From Chrysomallon squamiferum (Eukaryota; Mollusca; Gastropoda; Neomphalida; Peltospiridae): a stretch of 64,000 nt of DNA. The position numbers and the translations under genes were made by a program. Where the stretch lies: positions 25,550,446 through 25,614,445 of the forward strand of contig CM022665.1 in NCBI GenBank assembly GCA_012295275.1, given 5' to 3'. Shown piece after piece: positions 13,753 to 25,900 of the stretch (the first letter of the stretch is position 1; each line of letters opens with the position of its first letter). The notes under the pieces are model-generated. The model had not been told where the DNA came from, did not search any database, and saw nothing but the letters and a program-made list of their open reading frames with translations.

Positions 13753-15445
13753 AATTATGAAAAACTTATGAAAAACTTCATGTAAATTAATTAATATTAA
13801 AAAATAAATAATAAGAACATTAAATTAAAAAAAGAAATAAAATACAGTGTCTATGCTGCACTTTCAGCCTGTATAAAAATATTTCTTAAAAAAAAAAAAT
13901 CACATACATGTCTTGAAGCAATTAACCTGAGTACAAGTCTTTGCAAGGTCAACACATCATTTTCTGTTAACGTAATTTCTGTATGTTCAGGTGATACAAG
14001 TGTATTGACTTGAATCTCTATCTTCTTGACCTGTCTGTTATAAATTTACATTACGCAATACTCCTTCCACAAATGTAAATATAAAGTTGAACTGACAATG
14101 TCACCAGGACACTATATATATATATAAAAGCCACCCACATTTGTTTATGCACATATTACATAAGTTTAAAACACAGCTGAAGACAGATAGTATTACTTAT
14201 TTGAATAACTTAATTTGTAAAATTTAATATATAAAATTTAAAACAATTTTTTTTTTAAATATCAGAATTTCACAACTTTATTTCAGAAGATTACAGAAAT
14301 TAGCAGCCTTGAATATGTACAGCTTTAAAGTAATTTTTAAACCTGGCCGAACAGTTTCAGAATAACTTCACTTATTAGTTTTTAAGATTTTATTTTATTT
14401 TACAAAACCAAAATGAAATGATAACAAATTAAACTATTAGTTATTATTAGTTATTATTATTATTATTATTAGTTTTTAACAAGTTCTGGAGTTTTATTAG
14501 ACATTAACATACTATACAGTAGAAGGGAAATAACCCAGTATTAGCAGAATCACTAACATGTATATATCTCTCTGATACTGTAAAAATTACCAAGTACTTT
14601 TTGAATAATTATCATTAAATAGAATAATTCTTGTAAATGACCAAAACAACAATGACACAGAAATAGAAATAACAAAGACAACTTTCTATTTCTTTTGTTA
14701 TTAGTGTTGAGCAGTAAAGTTTGTTTGAAGACTAAAAATTGTACTTCAAATTCTCTCTTTCCAATTAAAAATTCTTTAGAGTGGAATTAATTAGCAGTAT
14801 CACAATGAAACATAAAACATTTTTCTTTAAAGTAAAATTCAGTAACAAAAAAAAAAAAGTGTGTTGACTGAAAGTATCATCAACCAAATAAATAACAGGC
14901 AGTAGCAAATTAGGCTTGTTACATAAAGATGTAATACTACTAATTAAAATATGATTGACTCCTTTGTATGTTATTAAAGATTTATTCATCATTTCTTATT
15001 GACCTTAGTCAACAATTATTTCTACTTATTCTTATAGGCTTAGTGACTAGAACCATTTTAAAGGTTATACATCTGACATTTTCAAGCCAAGATGATTTGC
15101 ATTATTATTGCTTTTTCTAGAGCCTGGTCTTACAATAAGTTATGTAAACGTGCTGTTAATTACAAAATTAAATGGGCTTTATTTGTTTATTGTCTTTAAC
15201 ATATTATTACGATAATAGCAACACATTAAGTTACAGTTAGTACGTTCTTACAAATATGTCTTGATTGTTACATCTGGGATGGCTATTTTAGGTGTGTATG
15301 CATGTATAATTAATAAAAAATTAAAAAATTTAAATTTAAAAACTCAGTAAAAGTAAATAATTTATATTCAAGACAAATAACAAATGAAAAAATAGAACAC
15401 ACAGAACCCCCACCCTCTCAAACAGGCTAATTAAGAACAACTTAC

Positions 15446-15486
15446 CACAAAGCCATCAAACTTCTAAGATGCAATAAACTTGTCAT
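15446..15486 (-). CDS. PELI: Candidate Pellino first exon, variant B
   Basis: On the minus strand an ATG at 15484-15486 opens MTSLLHLRSLMAL and meets a donor (TTTGTG then GTAAGT) leaving two bases that form Trp with the next exon. The product would be 452 residues. An in-frame TGA precedes the start. Just upstream on the minus strand (about 15.6-15.85 kb) the sequence is richer in G and C than the surroundings, as expected for a promoter. This is one of three phase-compatible candidates; none can be preferred without transcripts. Confidence 0.35.
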
Positions 15487-16287
15487 ATCACCAAAATCTG
15501 GAATTCCATAATAAACAGTTCAGTCACTTATGATGGATAACTAAAGAAGAAGACAACCAGACTAATAAAGGCATAACCCTTTTTTTTCTTTCATTCTCAG
15601 TGTTAACATTACACTGATGCAAACAAATGCAAACGACGTGTGTCTCCTGCCCAACTCAGCCAACATTCACTGTGTGTTTGTCGAATTTGTTTGGGAAACA
15701 GAAGAATGAAAAACTCAAAGTGAAAACAAAAGAACAAACCACTGTTTCCTGTTGATACAGGGCCGCAGAGTCAACAGGTTTCTTGTGGCTCCAATAATGG
15801 GGGTGGTCTCAATCTGACCTCGGCAAACAGTTCAGAGAACATAAAGCAAACACTAAAACCAGTCCAGACACTTTTGTGAAAAAAAAGAAAAAAAGTAAAT
15901 ACAAACTGCAGGTGTATTTTCAGAAGAAAAAAAGAAAAGAAAAGCTCTGAGCCAACTACTTTTGACTTGTGAATATTAATTACATAATTTTTTTTTTTTT
16001 TTTTTTTACAGTTAATATCAGTGTTTAATTAACAAGGATTATTTGAAAGTAATATTGTCTGGAACACTTCACAAATATTCAGATAATGTACAATAAAGCA
16101 TAAAAAAAATCAAAACAACAAAAAACCCACATAAACAAATAGAATGAAAAATATACACAAAATGGTATCATTACCACTAATATAACAAGAAAATTTAATT
16201 TTAATTATGCAATCTAAATTTATCAGTGTCTGTTTGTGTACATGTGTATACGTGTGTGTATTTATTTACTACAAACAAGTAACTCAC

Positions 16288-16364
16288 AGTCTATTAAATT
16301 TACGACGGAAAAGTGTCACCATGATGGACATCCTTTCAACCACAAAGCTACTACTTCTCAACAT
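16288..16364 (-). CDS. PELI: Candidate Pellino first exon, variant C
   Basis: This is the longest of the three candidates. Minus-strand ATG at 16362-16364 opens 25 codons, beginning MLRSSSFVVERM and ending TLFRRKFNR, before a GTGAGT donor that leaves two bases; with the next exon these give Leu and keep frame. A later in-frame ATG at 16329-16331 is an alternative start. An in-frame TAA lies upstream. The segment is basic and hydrophobic, unlike any Pellino N-terminus I recall. Total protein would be about 464 residues. Confidence 0.35.
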
Positions 16365-17667
16365 TACAACATAATTATCACCTGAGTAATAACATGATAA
16401 TATTTATTACAGTGTGTTGTTACTGTCTCACAATGACAGACTGGATTTTCACCCCATGAAACTCAGCTGGTAAATTAGCTATAAAGGTAAAGAAGAATTA
16501 ACAATAAGGTGTCATTCCTTTTCAGCTTGACCACAGCATGATAACTGTGACTTTTATTATCTGTATAAATAATAAGGTAAACAGGATTAGTGTGGTTGTT
16601 GTTGTTTTTTAAAATTATTTTTTATGTGTGAATATTTACCCAAATATCCATTTATCATGCTCCAAAATTCTGTTAGTATACATATTAAATAAAACAGTTA
16701 TTGTTGGTGTTTTGGTTTTTGTTTTTTTTATCAAACTTTGTTTCATTCCTATTTCATGAAATACAGATTAAGTTTTATATCAAAAATAGTAAAGTAGAAT
16801 ACCTGGTTGTGATACCCATTCTGTAACCTATTCATAATTTAGAGATTAAAAACAAATTTCTTATTTAACTTTTTTATATTTTTCAAGTTTATTGTTTATT
16901 TATTTATTTATTGATAATTAGATTTGTAAATAAAAATAACATCTAAAAGAAACTATGAGTGGAAATTCTTATAGGCATTCAAATTATTCCCCCCCCCCAT
17001 TTTAATATTCTGCTTTTAATAGCTGTCTCTCTTGTCATTTATTAATGCACACACAATCAGTTCATAATAATATCTGTGTGCTGGATTCATATAAAGTATT
17101 CTGTTGTATTTGCATGTCAGTGTTTCAAGACAATATTCATATGTAAACTGAAGACCTGTTACTAGGTCACAATAATCACACTGTGGAAGGAACAATGCAC
17201 TCTGTCTTTGAAAATCTAAAGTATCTTTTTCCATCTCAAAGTTTAAGAGAGAGGAAGGAAAACTTTAGCTGTGGCTTGAAGATGAATCATCACTTACATC
17301 TCACAGAGCATAAAAGAACCGATTATTTTTCATTTAAGCAAAAAAAAAAAAAAAATCATTATCATGGCAGTGATATTATTTGTTTTAATCTTTAATAGAA
17401 TATTGCAAAATGCTCTAAGTGTACCTTGTTAATACTTTGAAAAACAATTTTTTTTTTTTAAACATTCAGGATTAATTAAATCATTTTAGAATAATTTGAA
17501 AATAATGCTGAAAATAAAAACATATTTCAATATGTACATACTGATTTTATTACAAATACATTTTCTGATATTTTAACAGGGAAAATAAAACATTAATCAT
17601 ACACTGATTGAGTAGATATGCAAAATATATTTTGTAATATCATTTTATAGTCATTAGTGTGGGTTGT

Positions 17668-17696
17668 TTTTTTTGTTGTTGTTGTTGTTGTTGTTT
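17668..17696. repeat. (GTT)n microsatellite
   Basis: About seven GTT units flanked by T runs lie in the intergenic stretch between the Pellino candidate first exons and the 97-residue ORF. Nothing else is recognisable nearby. Confidence 0.9.
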
Positions 17697-18373
17697 TTTC
17701 TAATTACTGACCCAATCATAACTTACTAGTAGTAGTATTATTCATAAACTATAGTACAAGGGGGCAATAGATTGGATTCTTGTTGTATAATTTTAATGAA
17801 GCTTAATTTTGTATGTGACATTTCAACAAATTATAAGTGATACTAAGTTAGATGGTGTATTGCCAAATATTGTGTCCTATCATTACTGGTATTAGAAGTT
17901 GTTGATATATTTATCATTAGGAAAGTCATTTATTTTCAACAAGTGAATAAAATAATTTTTTGCTTGTTTATAATGTTAAAACCTATAAAATATGACTTTT
18001 AAGATATCCCCCACCAATGTAAAAATAAAAATAAAAATAAAATTAAAATTAAAATTGTTATAAATAAATGTTTATGGCTTAGAATTAATTTAGTTAATAT
18101 ATTCTCATATTAATGATTATTTCAAACATTTTATTTTTGTATGTGATGGTACTGAGTATTTTCAGGCTTAGAATTGTACCATGGCACTGTGGGTGAGTGG
18201 CATGTTTGCCCTCCATACTTATCTTGGTGCTTCATAATTTGGATGATTTCCATGACAAAAAACCCCTATGGCTGTGGCAACTTTAATGACTTCTATGAAA
18301 ACTTGATAAAAATTAAGTTGCCTTCATGCCCTAACATTTTAGATTAAACCCGAGACAACCTTTGCCATGCTAT

Positions 18374-18388
18374 CAAAAAAAAAAAAAA

Positions 18389-18445
<57 letters not shown>
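18374..18445. repeat. Poly-A followed by (AAT)n
   Basis: About 16 A residues pass into about 17 AAT units. The sequence just before it (about 18130-18373) is less AT-rich than its surroundings and ends in the A run, which would fit a retroposon tail. I cannot name the element. The poly-Leu/poly-Phe open frame on the minus strand is a repeat artefact. Confidence 0.9.
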
Positions 18446-18446
<1 letters not shown>

Positions 18447-18459
18447 TGTATTTTGTTAA

Positions 18460-18640
18460 TTTATAATGATATGAGAGTAACCTTTCAGGAACCCCATCTG
18501 CTACCACTAGATGGGTATCCTCACAGGTTACTCTCATCATTACCAGCATGGGATCTTTAATATGCATCTTCCCACAGATAACAGAGAGGAAAGCATTTAC
18601 CACAGCATTTAATAAAAATTAAAATAAACGAGGGTCTTTG
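18460..18640 (-). mobile_element. Degenerate SINE, copy 3
   Basis: On the minus strand the segment contains GCTTTCCTCTCTGTTATCTG, then TGCATATTAAAG followed by ATCCCATGCTGGTAATG. The TGCATATTAAAG block is identical to that in copy 1 at 10559-10570. It is the middle part of the family; the tRNA-like head is not recognisable here. The open frame at 18373-18603 on the minus strand is this repeat, not a gene. Confidence 0.65.
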
Positions 18641-19255
18641 CTATTGGCTGTAACTGATAATAAACCAATCATTCCAAAGGGCACACCTAATAATTGATAC
18701 AGTGACCATTACAGGTTTAGGGAATGTGTTTGATGGATTTGACTTGCACATTTTGACATTAGGTGATTTAATACTCAGATTAGCCAAATCCATCAATTTG
18801 TTTTTCTATTTTGATCAAATGTAAAATACTGATAGTGATAATAATAATGAGAATAAATCATTATTTTAATAAAATGAAATATGTGTGATAAAAATAAAAC
18901 ATTATCTTTGAATTTTAAAGTCAGAAAATTATAGGCTATTTTATATTTATAAATTTAAAGAGCAAGAACCGGTATGCTGCCAATGTTAAACAAAGGAAAC
19001 CTACGGAATTTTAGGTGCAGTTCAAACGTGTACTTTCTCATAAAATAGAATTAGTATTACCTTTCTTTTGTGTCTGGCATATCCTTTTAAAACTGTGTGC
19101 CAGGCTGTCAAATTAACTTTAAAAATCCACAATTTCATAGACATATGAATTAATTTTCTGGTAGAAGGAAAACATTACCCATTTGTGTTTACAGGAAATA
19201 ACCCGTCTTTGACACCTCCTATAGAGGGCGTAATGATATTGTGAGTCGGTATCTA

Positions 19256-19269
19256 TCGGAATATTCCGA
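19256..19269. promoter_or_regulatory. 14-bp palindrome upstream of the 97-aa ORF
   Basis: TCGGAATATTCCGA is a perfect palindrome 286 bp before the ORF start. It contains GAA-nn-TTC, two blocks of a heat-shock-element-like arrangement. Further TTCCG/ATCCG words (TTCCGAATGATTCCGG and then GAATCCGAAT) cluster at about 19428-19453. The clustering suggests regulation, but no factor can be assigned from sequence alone. Confidence 0.3.
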
Positions 19270-19554
19270 ACATATACGAGAAATATTGATTTGTGATTCT
19301 TCTAAGTTCAGTTTCTAAAACTGTTGTTTACGAATCCTAAGAATTTAGGTGAAATTTAGACTGCCAAACTAATTATAGTGAAAGAGAATATAATTTTATT
19401 TTTTTAGTAACAATTTCGGCGATTACTTCCGAATGATTCCGGATGAATCCGAATTTGATCAAAGTGGAAATAAATGCTAATTCTCAGGCATACAGGAAGC
19501 TGGAAGAAAATTGACCGTCAAGTATCTTGAAAGATTTAGTTTATTTCTCTAATC

Positions 19555-19848
19555 ATGGATTTGCAGGCACTTTTTATTAATAATGCTGACCTACTGCAGC
19601 AGTTGGCAACTCTAAATTGGATAAATAATAATGATCCAGAAATGCTTAAAAATGTAACTTCACTGCGAGTTGGTTACGAATTGTGGAGTCGTCTCTCTGG
19701 AGAGAGAGAATTAGAAGCACTGCGCACACAAACGATTTTCAAGATATCACAGTATGTTAAAAATCACCCAAAGGCATCAAAAGAAGAACTAACAAAAGAA
19801 ATTGGGAAACAGATTTGGTTATTCAAAGAGAAAGTGGACAAAATGTAA
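19555..19848 (+). CDS. Unrecognised intronless 97-residue protein
   Basis: I do not recognise this protein. The ATG has a good context (A at -3, G at +4). The frame runs 97 codons to TAA with no low-complexity sequence, unlike the other short frames in the window. The product begins MDLQALFINNADLLQQLATL and is mostly predicted-helical, with a hydrophobic first third, an SLRVGYELWSRLSGERELEA middle and a lysine-rich end (KEELTKEIGKQIWLFKEKVD). There is no signal peptide, membrane segment or zinc motif. It lies between Pellino (minus) and SPRTN (minus), on the opposite strand to both. An AATAAA occurs about 150 nt after the stop. It could be a small lineage-specific gene, a retrocopy, or a terminal exon whose upstream exons I cannot see. 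Confidence 0.55.
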   Translation: MDLQALFINNADLLQQLATLNWINNNDPEMLKNVTSLRVGYELWSRLSGERELEALRTQTIFKISQYVKNHPKASKEELTKEIGKQIWLFKEKVDKM

Positions 19849-19997
19849 TCATCAATTTCATCGTATCATCTGAGCCGAGTCCTAGGAACAGGTAACCGGT
19901 CCAGTGACTGATCATCTGATGGTGAAACAGTTCCTGTAACTATAGTGATAATTAGACCAATTTAGCATCAAAAAGAATAATAATAATATAAAAACAA

Positions 19998-20003
19998 AAT
20001 AAA
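19998..20003 (+). terminator. Candidate poly(A) signal of the 97-aa ORF
   Basis: AATAAA about 150 nt after the stop codon of the 97-residue ORF. A second possible signal, ATTAAA, is at about 20296. Both are only weakly informative in such AT-rich DNA. Confidence 0.3.
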
Positions 20004-22954
20004 AGCATAAGAAAAAGAGAAAGAAGATAAACTTTTCTTACCAGATACACAGCATACTGACAGATACACAGCTGTGATACGAATTTTGTGATGTTGATGT
20101 TAACTAAACATATTTTGACATTTGTCCAAACTTTATATATTGTGTAATTCATGTTGTTCAAGTACTTCAAATGGAATGTAAACTTTATAAAAAAATATAT
20201 ATATTATTATTTTTTTATATATTTTATTTCAATATTTGTGTCAGTTTTTATGTTTTATCTACTTATTCTTATTTTTTTTTATTTTTCTGTCCTGAATTAA
20301 AGAAAATTAATTTTGTAATGTGTTTGTTTCTATTTATGCACAGCTAAAAATGGCAGTAATCTAAACAGACATGCATTAGTACAGAGAATACTTACTACAA
20401 TGCATTATTGCTAGAGATTAAAAAATGCAGGTGGAAGATTTTATGAAATAAACATTTCTTATGGTTGAACATTTAAAGAATCTAATTTTTTTCCACATTA
20501 AGACACTATTTATATAGTCAAAACTGATAAAACTAAAGATAAAAAAGAAAACAAAGCAAACTATTAGTAGTGTTGCATCTTCTAAGTATTTGTACACTGG
20601 GTTTATCAAATTATGTGGTTTGGGAAAAAAGAATCACTAGGTAATAATTTAATGTTTTATTATTTAAAAAAAAAAAAAAAAAAAAAAACATTAAAAAAAA
20701 GGCAGAATTAGTTTTGTCAAATATATCTGTTTAGGCAAAATGCAGGTGATAAGCAAAGATAACTCAGAACTGTTTTGATGTGTTTTGTTATTCAAATCAT
20801 TTAGTAAATTTATAACTTGAATTCTTAAGCAAATTATTAAAAAAAAAAATATAATAATAATCACACATATAAATTGCTAAAACAGCCCCATGAATCCATT
20901 TTAAATGGGTAGCTACAAATCTTTCTAGGACTTCCTATACTTCTTGTATAACGTGGCAGATAAGAAAATTACTTTGTTGAAATTAGATTGACATGATTTC
21001 GTTTAAAATGTAATCAAATAATTATGCTACAGTACAGCTTAGAGATCTTTTCTTTTCTTTTGGTTTGATTTAGTGTTTTCTCCAAAATATAACATCAAAA
21101 CAAAAAGAGAAACAGGCAGACCAATGAACTATTTAATGAACATGTGGACAGAAAAATGAACATGTGCGAGTAATACAAAAATGGGTAAATAAGTAAAACA
21201 GCAATATTTATGCATATTTATATTTGATACAATTTCATCTGCTGCAAATGTCTATAAGGCACACACGGTTAATCAGTCCATGCTTTTGTATTGCAAGTTG
21301 GTGCATATTTATTGGATAAAATAAACATTAAATAATTAACAATAAGTGAAGTACATTAGCTTTATAAAGAAACAGTAAACGTAAACCACATGTGGTTACA
21401 AATGAGGTTAATAGGAAACTCAGTGTAATACTTGACTGTTATTAAAAAAACAGTTGCAATTTAGAAAAGAAATCACATTCCTTTTCGTTCATTTCACAAT
21501 TATTTTTAAACCCAGCTATAGATATTTTGAAAAACATGATAATAATAGTAAATTACATTAAATTCTTTAATCTATTACTAAATAATGTTCTCAAAAATAC
21601 ATAATAAACATGATTTAATATCCATTTAATTATTAACTATTTGTTACAAATACAGCAGTATCTGTCTTGTACAGACACCCATGGGGTGGAGCAAAAGTGT
21701 CCTTACATTGCAGGTGTCCTGTCTTCAGAGGGACAAAATTACAGAAAATATTTTTGTATGTATTTACAATTTTTATTCACATCCATCATACTAGTACCCA
21801 GAACAAAACAAATCGCTGTGGCCAAGCATTGCCAGAGAAAGCATCACAGCTTTCCCCTAAAATACAACTGAAAATATATCATTGATGGATATAAATAAAG
21901 TTTATTTTGCATGTCATAAAACTCGTAATAAGCATTAAATATATTTTTGTTTTAAAAGACAATGGGTTTGAAATCCAAACAGAGCTCTGGTTTGTGCCAG
22001 CTGTACTATCTTTTACTGCTAAGACATGTTGTTTATAAAACAAATATACATGGAATGATGCTGAACATTTGAATGGTCAAAATTAGATATCAAATGGTTT
22101 GAACTTGTAGTCTGGCAGGCAAGCGTTTGACAATTGCAGTTTGCAGGTTTGTGCGATTTGACAAAAACAACACTCCCTGCATGCAGTATGTAGGCACAAA
22201 ATGGGCAATGCCATCTTATAAAGTTGTTTATTTTTGAGAAAAAAAATCCAAATTGGTATGACTGTCTGCTTGATTAAAATTATTTGAAAAATGCTATTTG
22301 CATCCACATTCAGCAGGTGTCCACTGATCTAAGGGAAATATCTACCGAAAAGCAGTCGGGACTTGGAAATATCCATACATCAAAGTGGCTGCTTATCCCA
22401 ACGAGCCACAAAAGACAGATACCACTGTACAGTTAAAATCTACAAACACAGCCATTACAGTAAATACAGTATATTATCATCAATTAATTGGTTTATTACA
22501 TTTTCTTATTTATAAATTGTGCAAATGCTTTCAGAATTACTACTCTACAAAAATATAAATATTACTGGCATGAAATTACATTAAAAAATGGACTTGATAA
22601 TCAGTCTAACATTCGCATTAGTGAATCATTTTTTTTAATAATGCAACTGAAATAACTATAGGTGTGTATAATAATGACAAATCCCAGTATTATTTATGAA
22701 TGCATAGCTATAAATAGTGATACATATTGATGATCCCATAATCAAAATTCAGATTTTGGAATACAAGAATAAAACCAGATAATTGTTTTTAACTGTAAAC
22801 CCAAATGAAAAACATACAGCTTATTCAGAGAGTCTCCAGGATTTTATGAAATAATGTTTGTGTATGCTAAACCACTGATACAGTGACGCACATCAGTTAC
22901 AACTGTTACAGCAGTGATGAGAAATGTGGACTGTTTACAGATTTAAAAAATCTA
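20004..22954. other. Intergenic / SPRTN 3' flank
   Basis: No coding exon is recognised. It includes a poly-A run at about 20666-20688 and a short degenerate tandem of GTGTCC-starting 17-mers at 21697-21730. The part next to 22955 should be the SPRTN 3' UTR; minus-strand AATAAA occurs at 22492-22497. Confidence 0.5.
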
Positions 22955-25900
22955 TTACCATACCAGACACTGGTCTAGATGAGAATTAATTTGAGAATCA
23001 GGGATACGAGTTTTACACACAGGACATGGATGTACTGGTTCAACCACTGAAGACCCACTCTTTCCTGGACTCATCATTGTTCTGATATCAACATTTGCTC
23101 TGGAATTCACTTGTGCATTGTCTTTGCTTTGTTTCATTTTCTGCCCATTTTCCTCCACTGAACTTTTGATTCTTTTAATCAAAGGTTTTACTTCGGCAGA
23201 AGAATCATCATCACTTTCAGACTCCATTGCTACCAGAGAGTTTTTAGATTCTATTTTTCTCTTAAAAATTTCAGTCTCACTACTGCGTTTATGATGTTGT
23301 GACCCCGAACTGCAATGAGGAGGCATATTTAATATCTTTCTTTCCAGTGCAAGAAATGACAGTCCAATTTCACCAACGCCCAATGTATGACCCACCCCAG
23401 TAAACCTTGCTGCAGTATGTTGTTTGGTTGTCTTATTGATTGTCTGAATAAGACTGCTGTTTTCACTACTGGAAGAAGCACTGTCTTCATCACTAGTTTC
23501 CATTTTATTCCAGATCGTCTGAATTCTTGCTTTGCCCATGGAAGGAATTTTGGATTTTGTTTCAGTTTCAGCAGTGTGAATTTTGGTTGATATAGTATGT
23601 GTATTTGCTTGTCCATTTTGTGTCATGGAATTCCATTTATCAGAGCTATCACTTGGTTTGGCATTTGATGGTTCTGGTGTTGAGTAAACTTCATCTTTGA
23701 ACAAATCCTCAGAAATCCATTCATCCTCTGAACTGTCTGTATCGTTTGGTAATTTTTTAATTTTAGGTTCTTTATTGACTTTATTATCATATTGATTTAT
23801 ACTTGCATTGTTTGACTTAGTTGACAAGAAAGAGCGAATATCTATGGTATTCTTGCTTGTAGTGTCTGAAATTAAAACAAACATTAATACACATTATTTT
23901 TATTTGTCTAATAAAAATACAAGGAGTATACTACAATGCTGTTTTAAAACATTTTCCTCTATTTATATAAAAATATTTAAGGAAGTGCATTTTAACCAGA
24001 ATTATTTTGAAGAGTTACGAAAGCGACATTATATTGTTATTCCATTTAATAATGTTGAGTTAGTCTGTTCATTATTTTAAACAGTATTTTACCCAACTCC
24101 ATTATTTCTACACTCATATTAACATGATCTCTATTATCTTTATATTTATTTTAATATGTTTAAGTTCATTTATTCTCATCTTTTAATTTATTAATTAAGC
24201 ATACATGATCATTCCTAGCATGGAAAGGGTGCTATAAAAATATAGCATAACAATAACAATAATAAGAAGAAGTCATTGTTCACACCTGTGAAAATACATC
24301 AGAAATGGTTGGGTTTTTAAAAATATTAAATGTCTGTTATTCATAAAAATAGCACAATTACAACTTACTGATATTATTAACAATGATGTTTTTCTTAAAA
24401 ATAACTACAAATCTTAACACCAAAGAGTGTCATACATGAAACCTAGGAATAAACATAAGGAAAAAAAACCCAAAGAAACATAAAACATACCTTTAGATAT
24501 TTTTGTACCCATTTTTGATTCAGTTCTTTTTTTCTTCTTCTGTCCAAATCCCTCAGGTTCTTTAACTTTGACATAAGTCCCTCCACATGATCTCTGATGT
24601 TCTCCCCACCAGGGATCTCTTGGTGATGGGGCTCTGTTCATGGATCGTTTAACATAACCAAAGTAGGGTCGTCTCTGCTGACACGGTCCATTGCATCTCC
24701 ACCAGTGTTGTCTGTAACTGTCCACCTCATCATGAAACTCATGATAAACCTGTTCAAAATTATTTAGTTTCCTATATAAATGATATATTTAAAAATATTT
24801 TTCAAAATTAAAAGAACAGCAACTTTATTTATAAAAAATGATTTAAATTTTTTTTTTGTAACATTAAACTTCAAACATTTTTATTCTATGATTATGAGAT
24901 ATCACAGAGACACTTAAAGACCAATCAAATAATTATACGGGAAACTTATTACTGTTACCTAATGATTTACTTTTATCTGATTAGCACAAAGAATTTTTTT
25001 ATATACAAAATCTACAAAAATATTGCATTTGTAAGCAAAAAGCATGAATAAAAACAATGATGTAATAGTAACATCACTTAATTATTATAGGAAAATATTT
25101 GTCAGTAATTAAAAAAAGAACAAATATGATTAGAAGAATTTGTTTAGAATTTTATTAAGAAAGTATTTAATTTGTCTGTATGTATGCCATATATCTTTAA
25201 TTCTGGTACAGCTTTAGGTAAACTGAAATATCCTATTTCACAACAAATATTTATGTAAAAGACCAACAAATAAGTATTACTGAAAGCTGAGAAATTAATA
25301 AACAAAATATAATACTTTACTTACTGTAATCTTTGTACCACTTTCCTTATTAATTCTGTACATGTGTTTATGAAATTCTGGCCCATGTCCATCATGATCC
25401 TGAAACAAAACAAAGAGTATAAATTTATCTATTTGATGACTAGCATTTATATAAAACTTAATTTTTTCCCGCACAAATTACCATACTTATTTTCCCATTT
25501 TCATGTCATAATTTGTTTTTGAATATAAATGCTTGCAGTTAAATATAATATTTAATCACTGGGAATATTCTTAAAATTCTTGTAAATAAAGATAATATAC
25601 CTAAATATTATGTTAACAGAAAAATAATGGAATTTAATAAACTTGAGAATGCTGTTAGAATCTTACTTTGTTATTGTCAGTTACAAACAAATAGGCATGG
25701 ATCATCTCATGCTGAAAATACAAAAACATATTTCATAGGTATTAATTTATCTATGTTAACGGCTATTTCACAGAATAATATTTTTTTTAAACTTATTTTC
25801 TCAAATTAAAAATACATGAATCTGTTCTAAAATTCAGAAGGGATGAAAATATATTTAACTTTAAACTATCAATGAATTAACAATGTTCTGATCTGCAATA

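Larger units (their letters stand above)
16365..19190. other. Intergenic, repeat-bearing
   Basis: No coding exon is recognised on either strand. The stretch holds the (GTT)n and (AAT)n repeats, SINE copy 3 and possibly a second retroposon at 18130-18373. The Pellino promoter, if variant C is the first exon, would lie at its left edge. Confidence 0.55.

Noticed and set aside
18373-18603. 76-codon minus-strand frame
   Set aside because: Made of SINE copy 3 plus poly-Leu/Phe from the (AAT)n and poly-A tracts.
23329-23616. 95-codon minus-strand frame
   Set aside because: Out-of-frame shadow of the last SPRTN exon.
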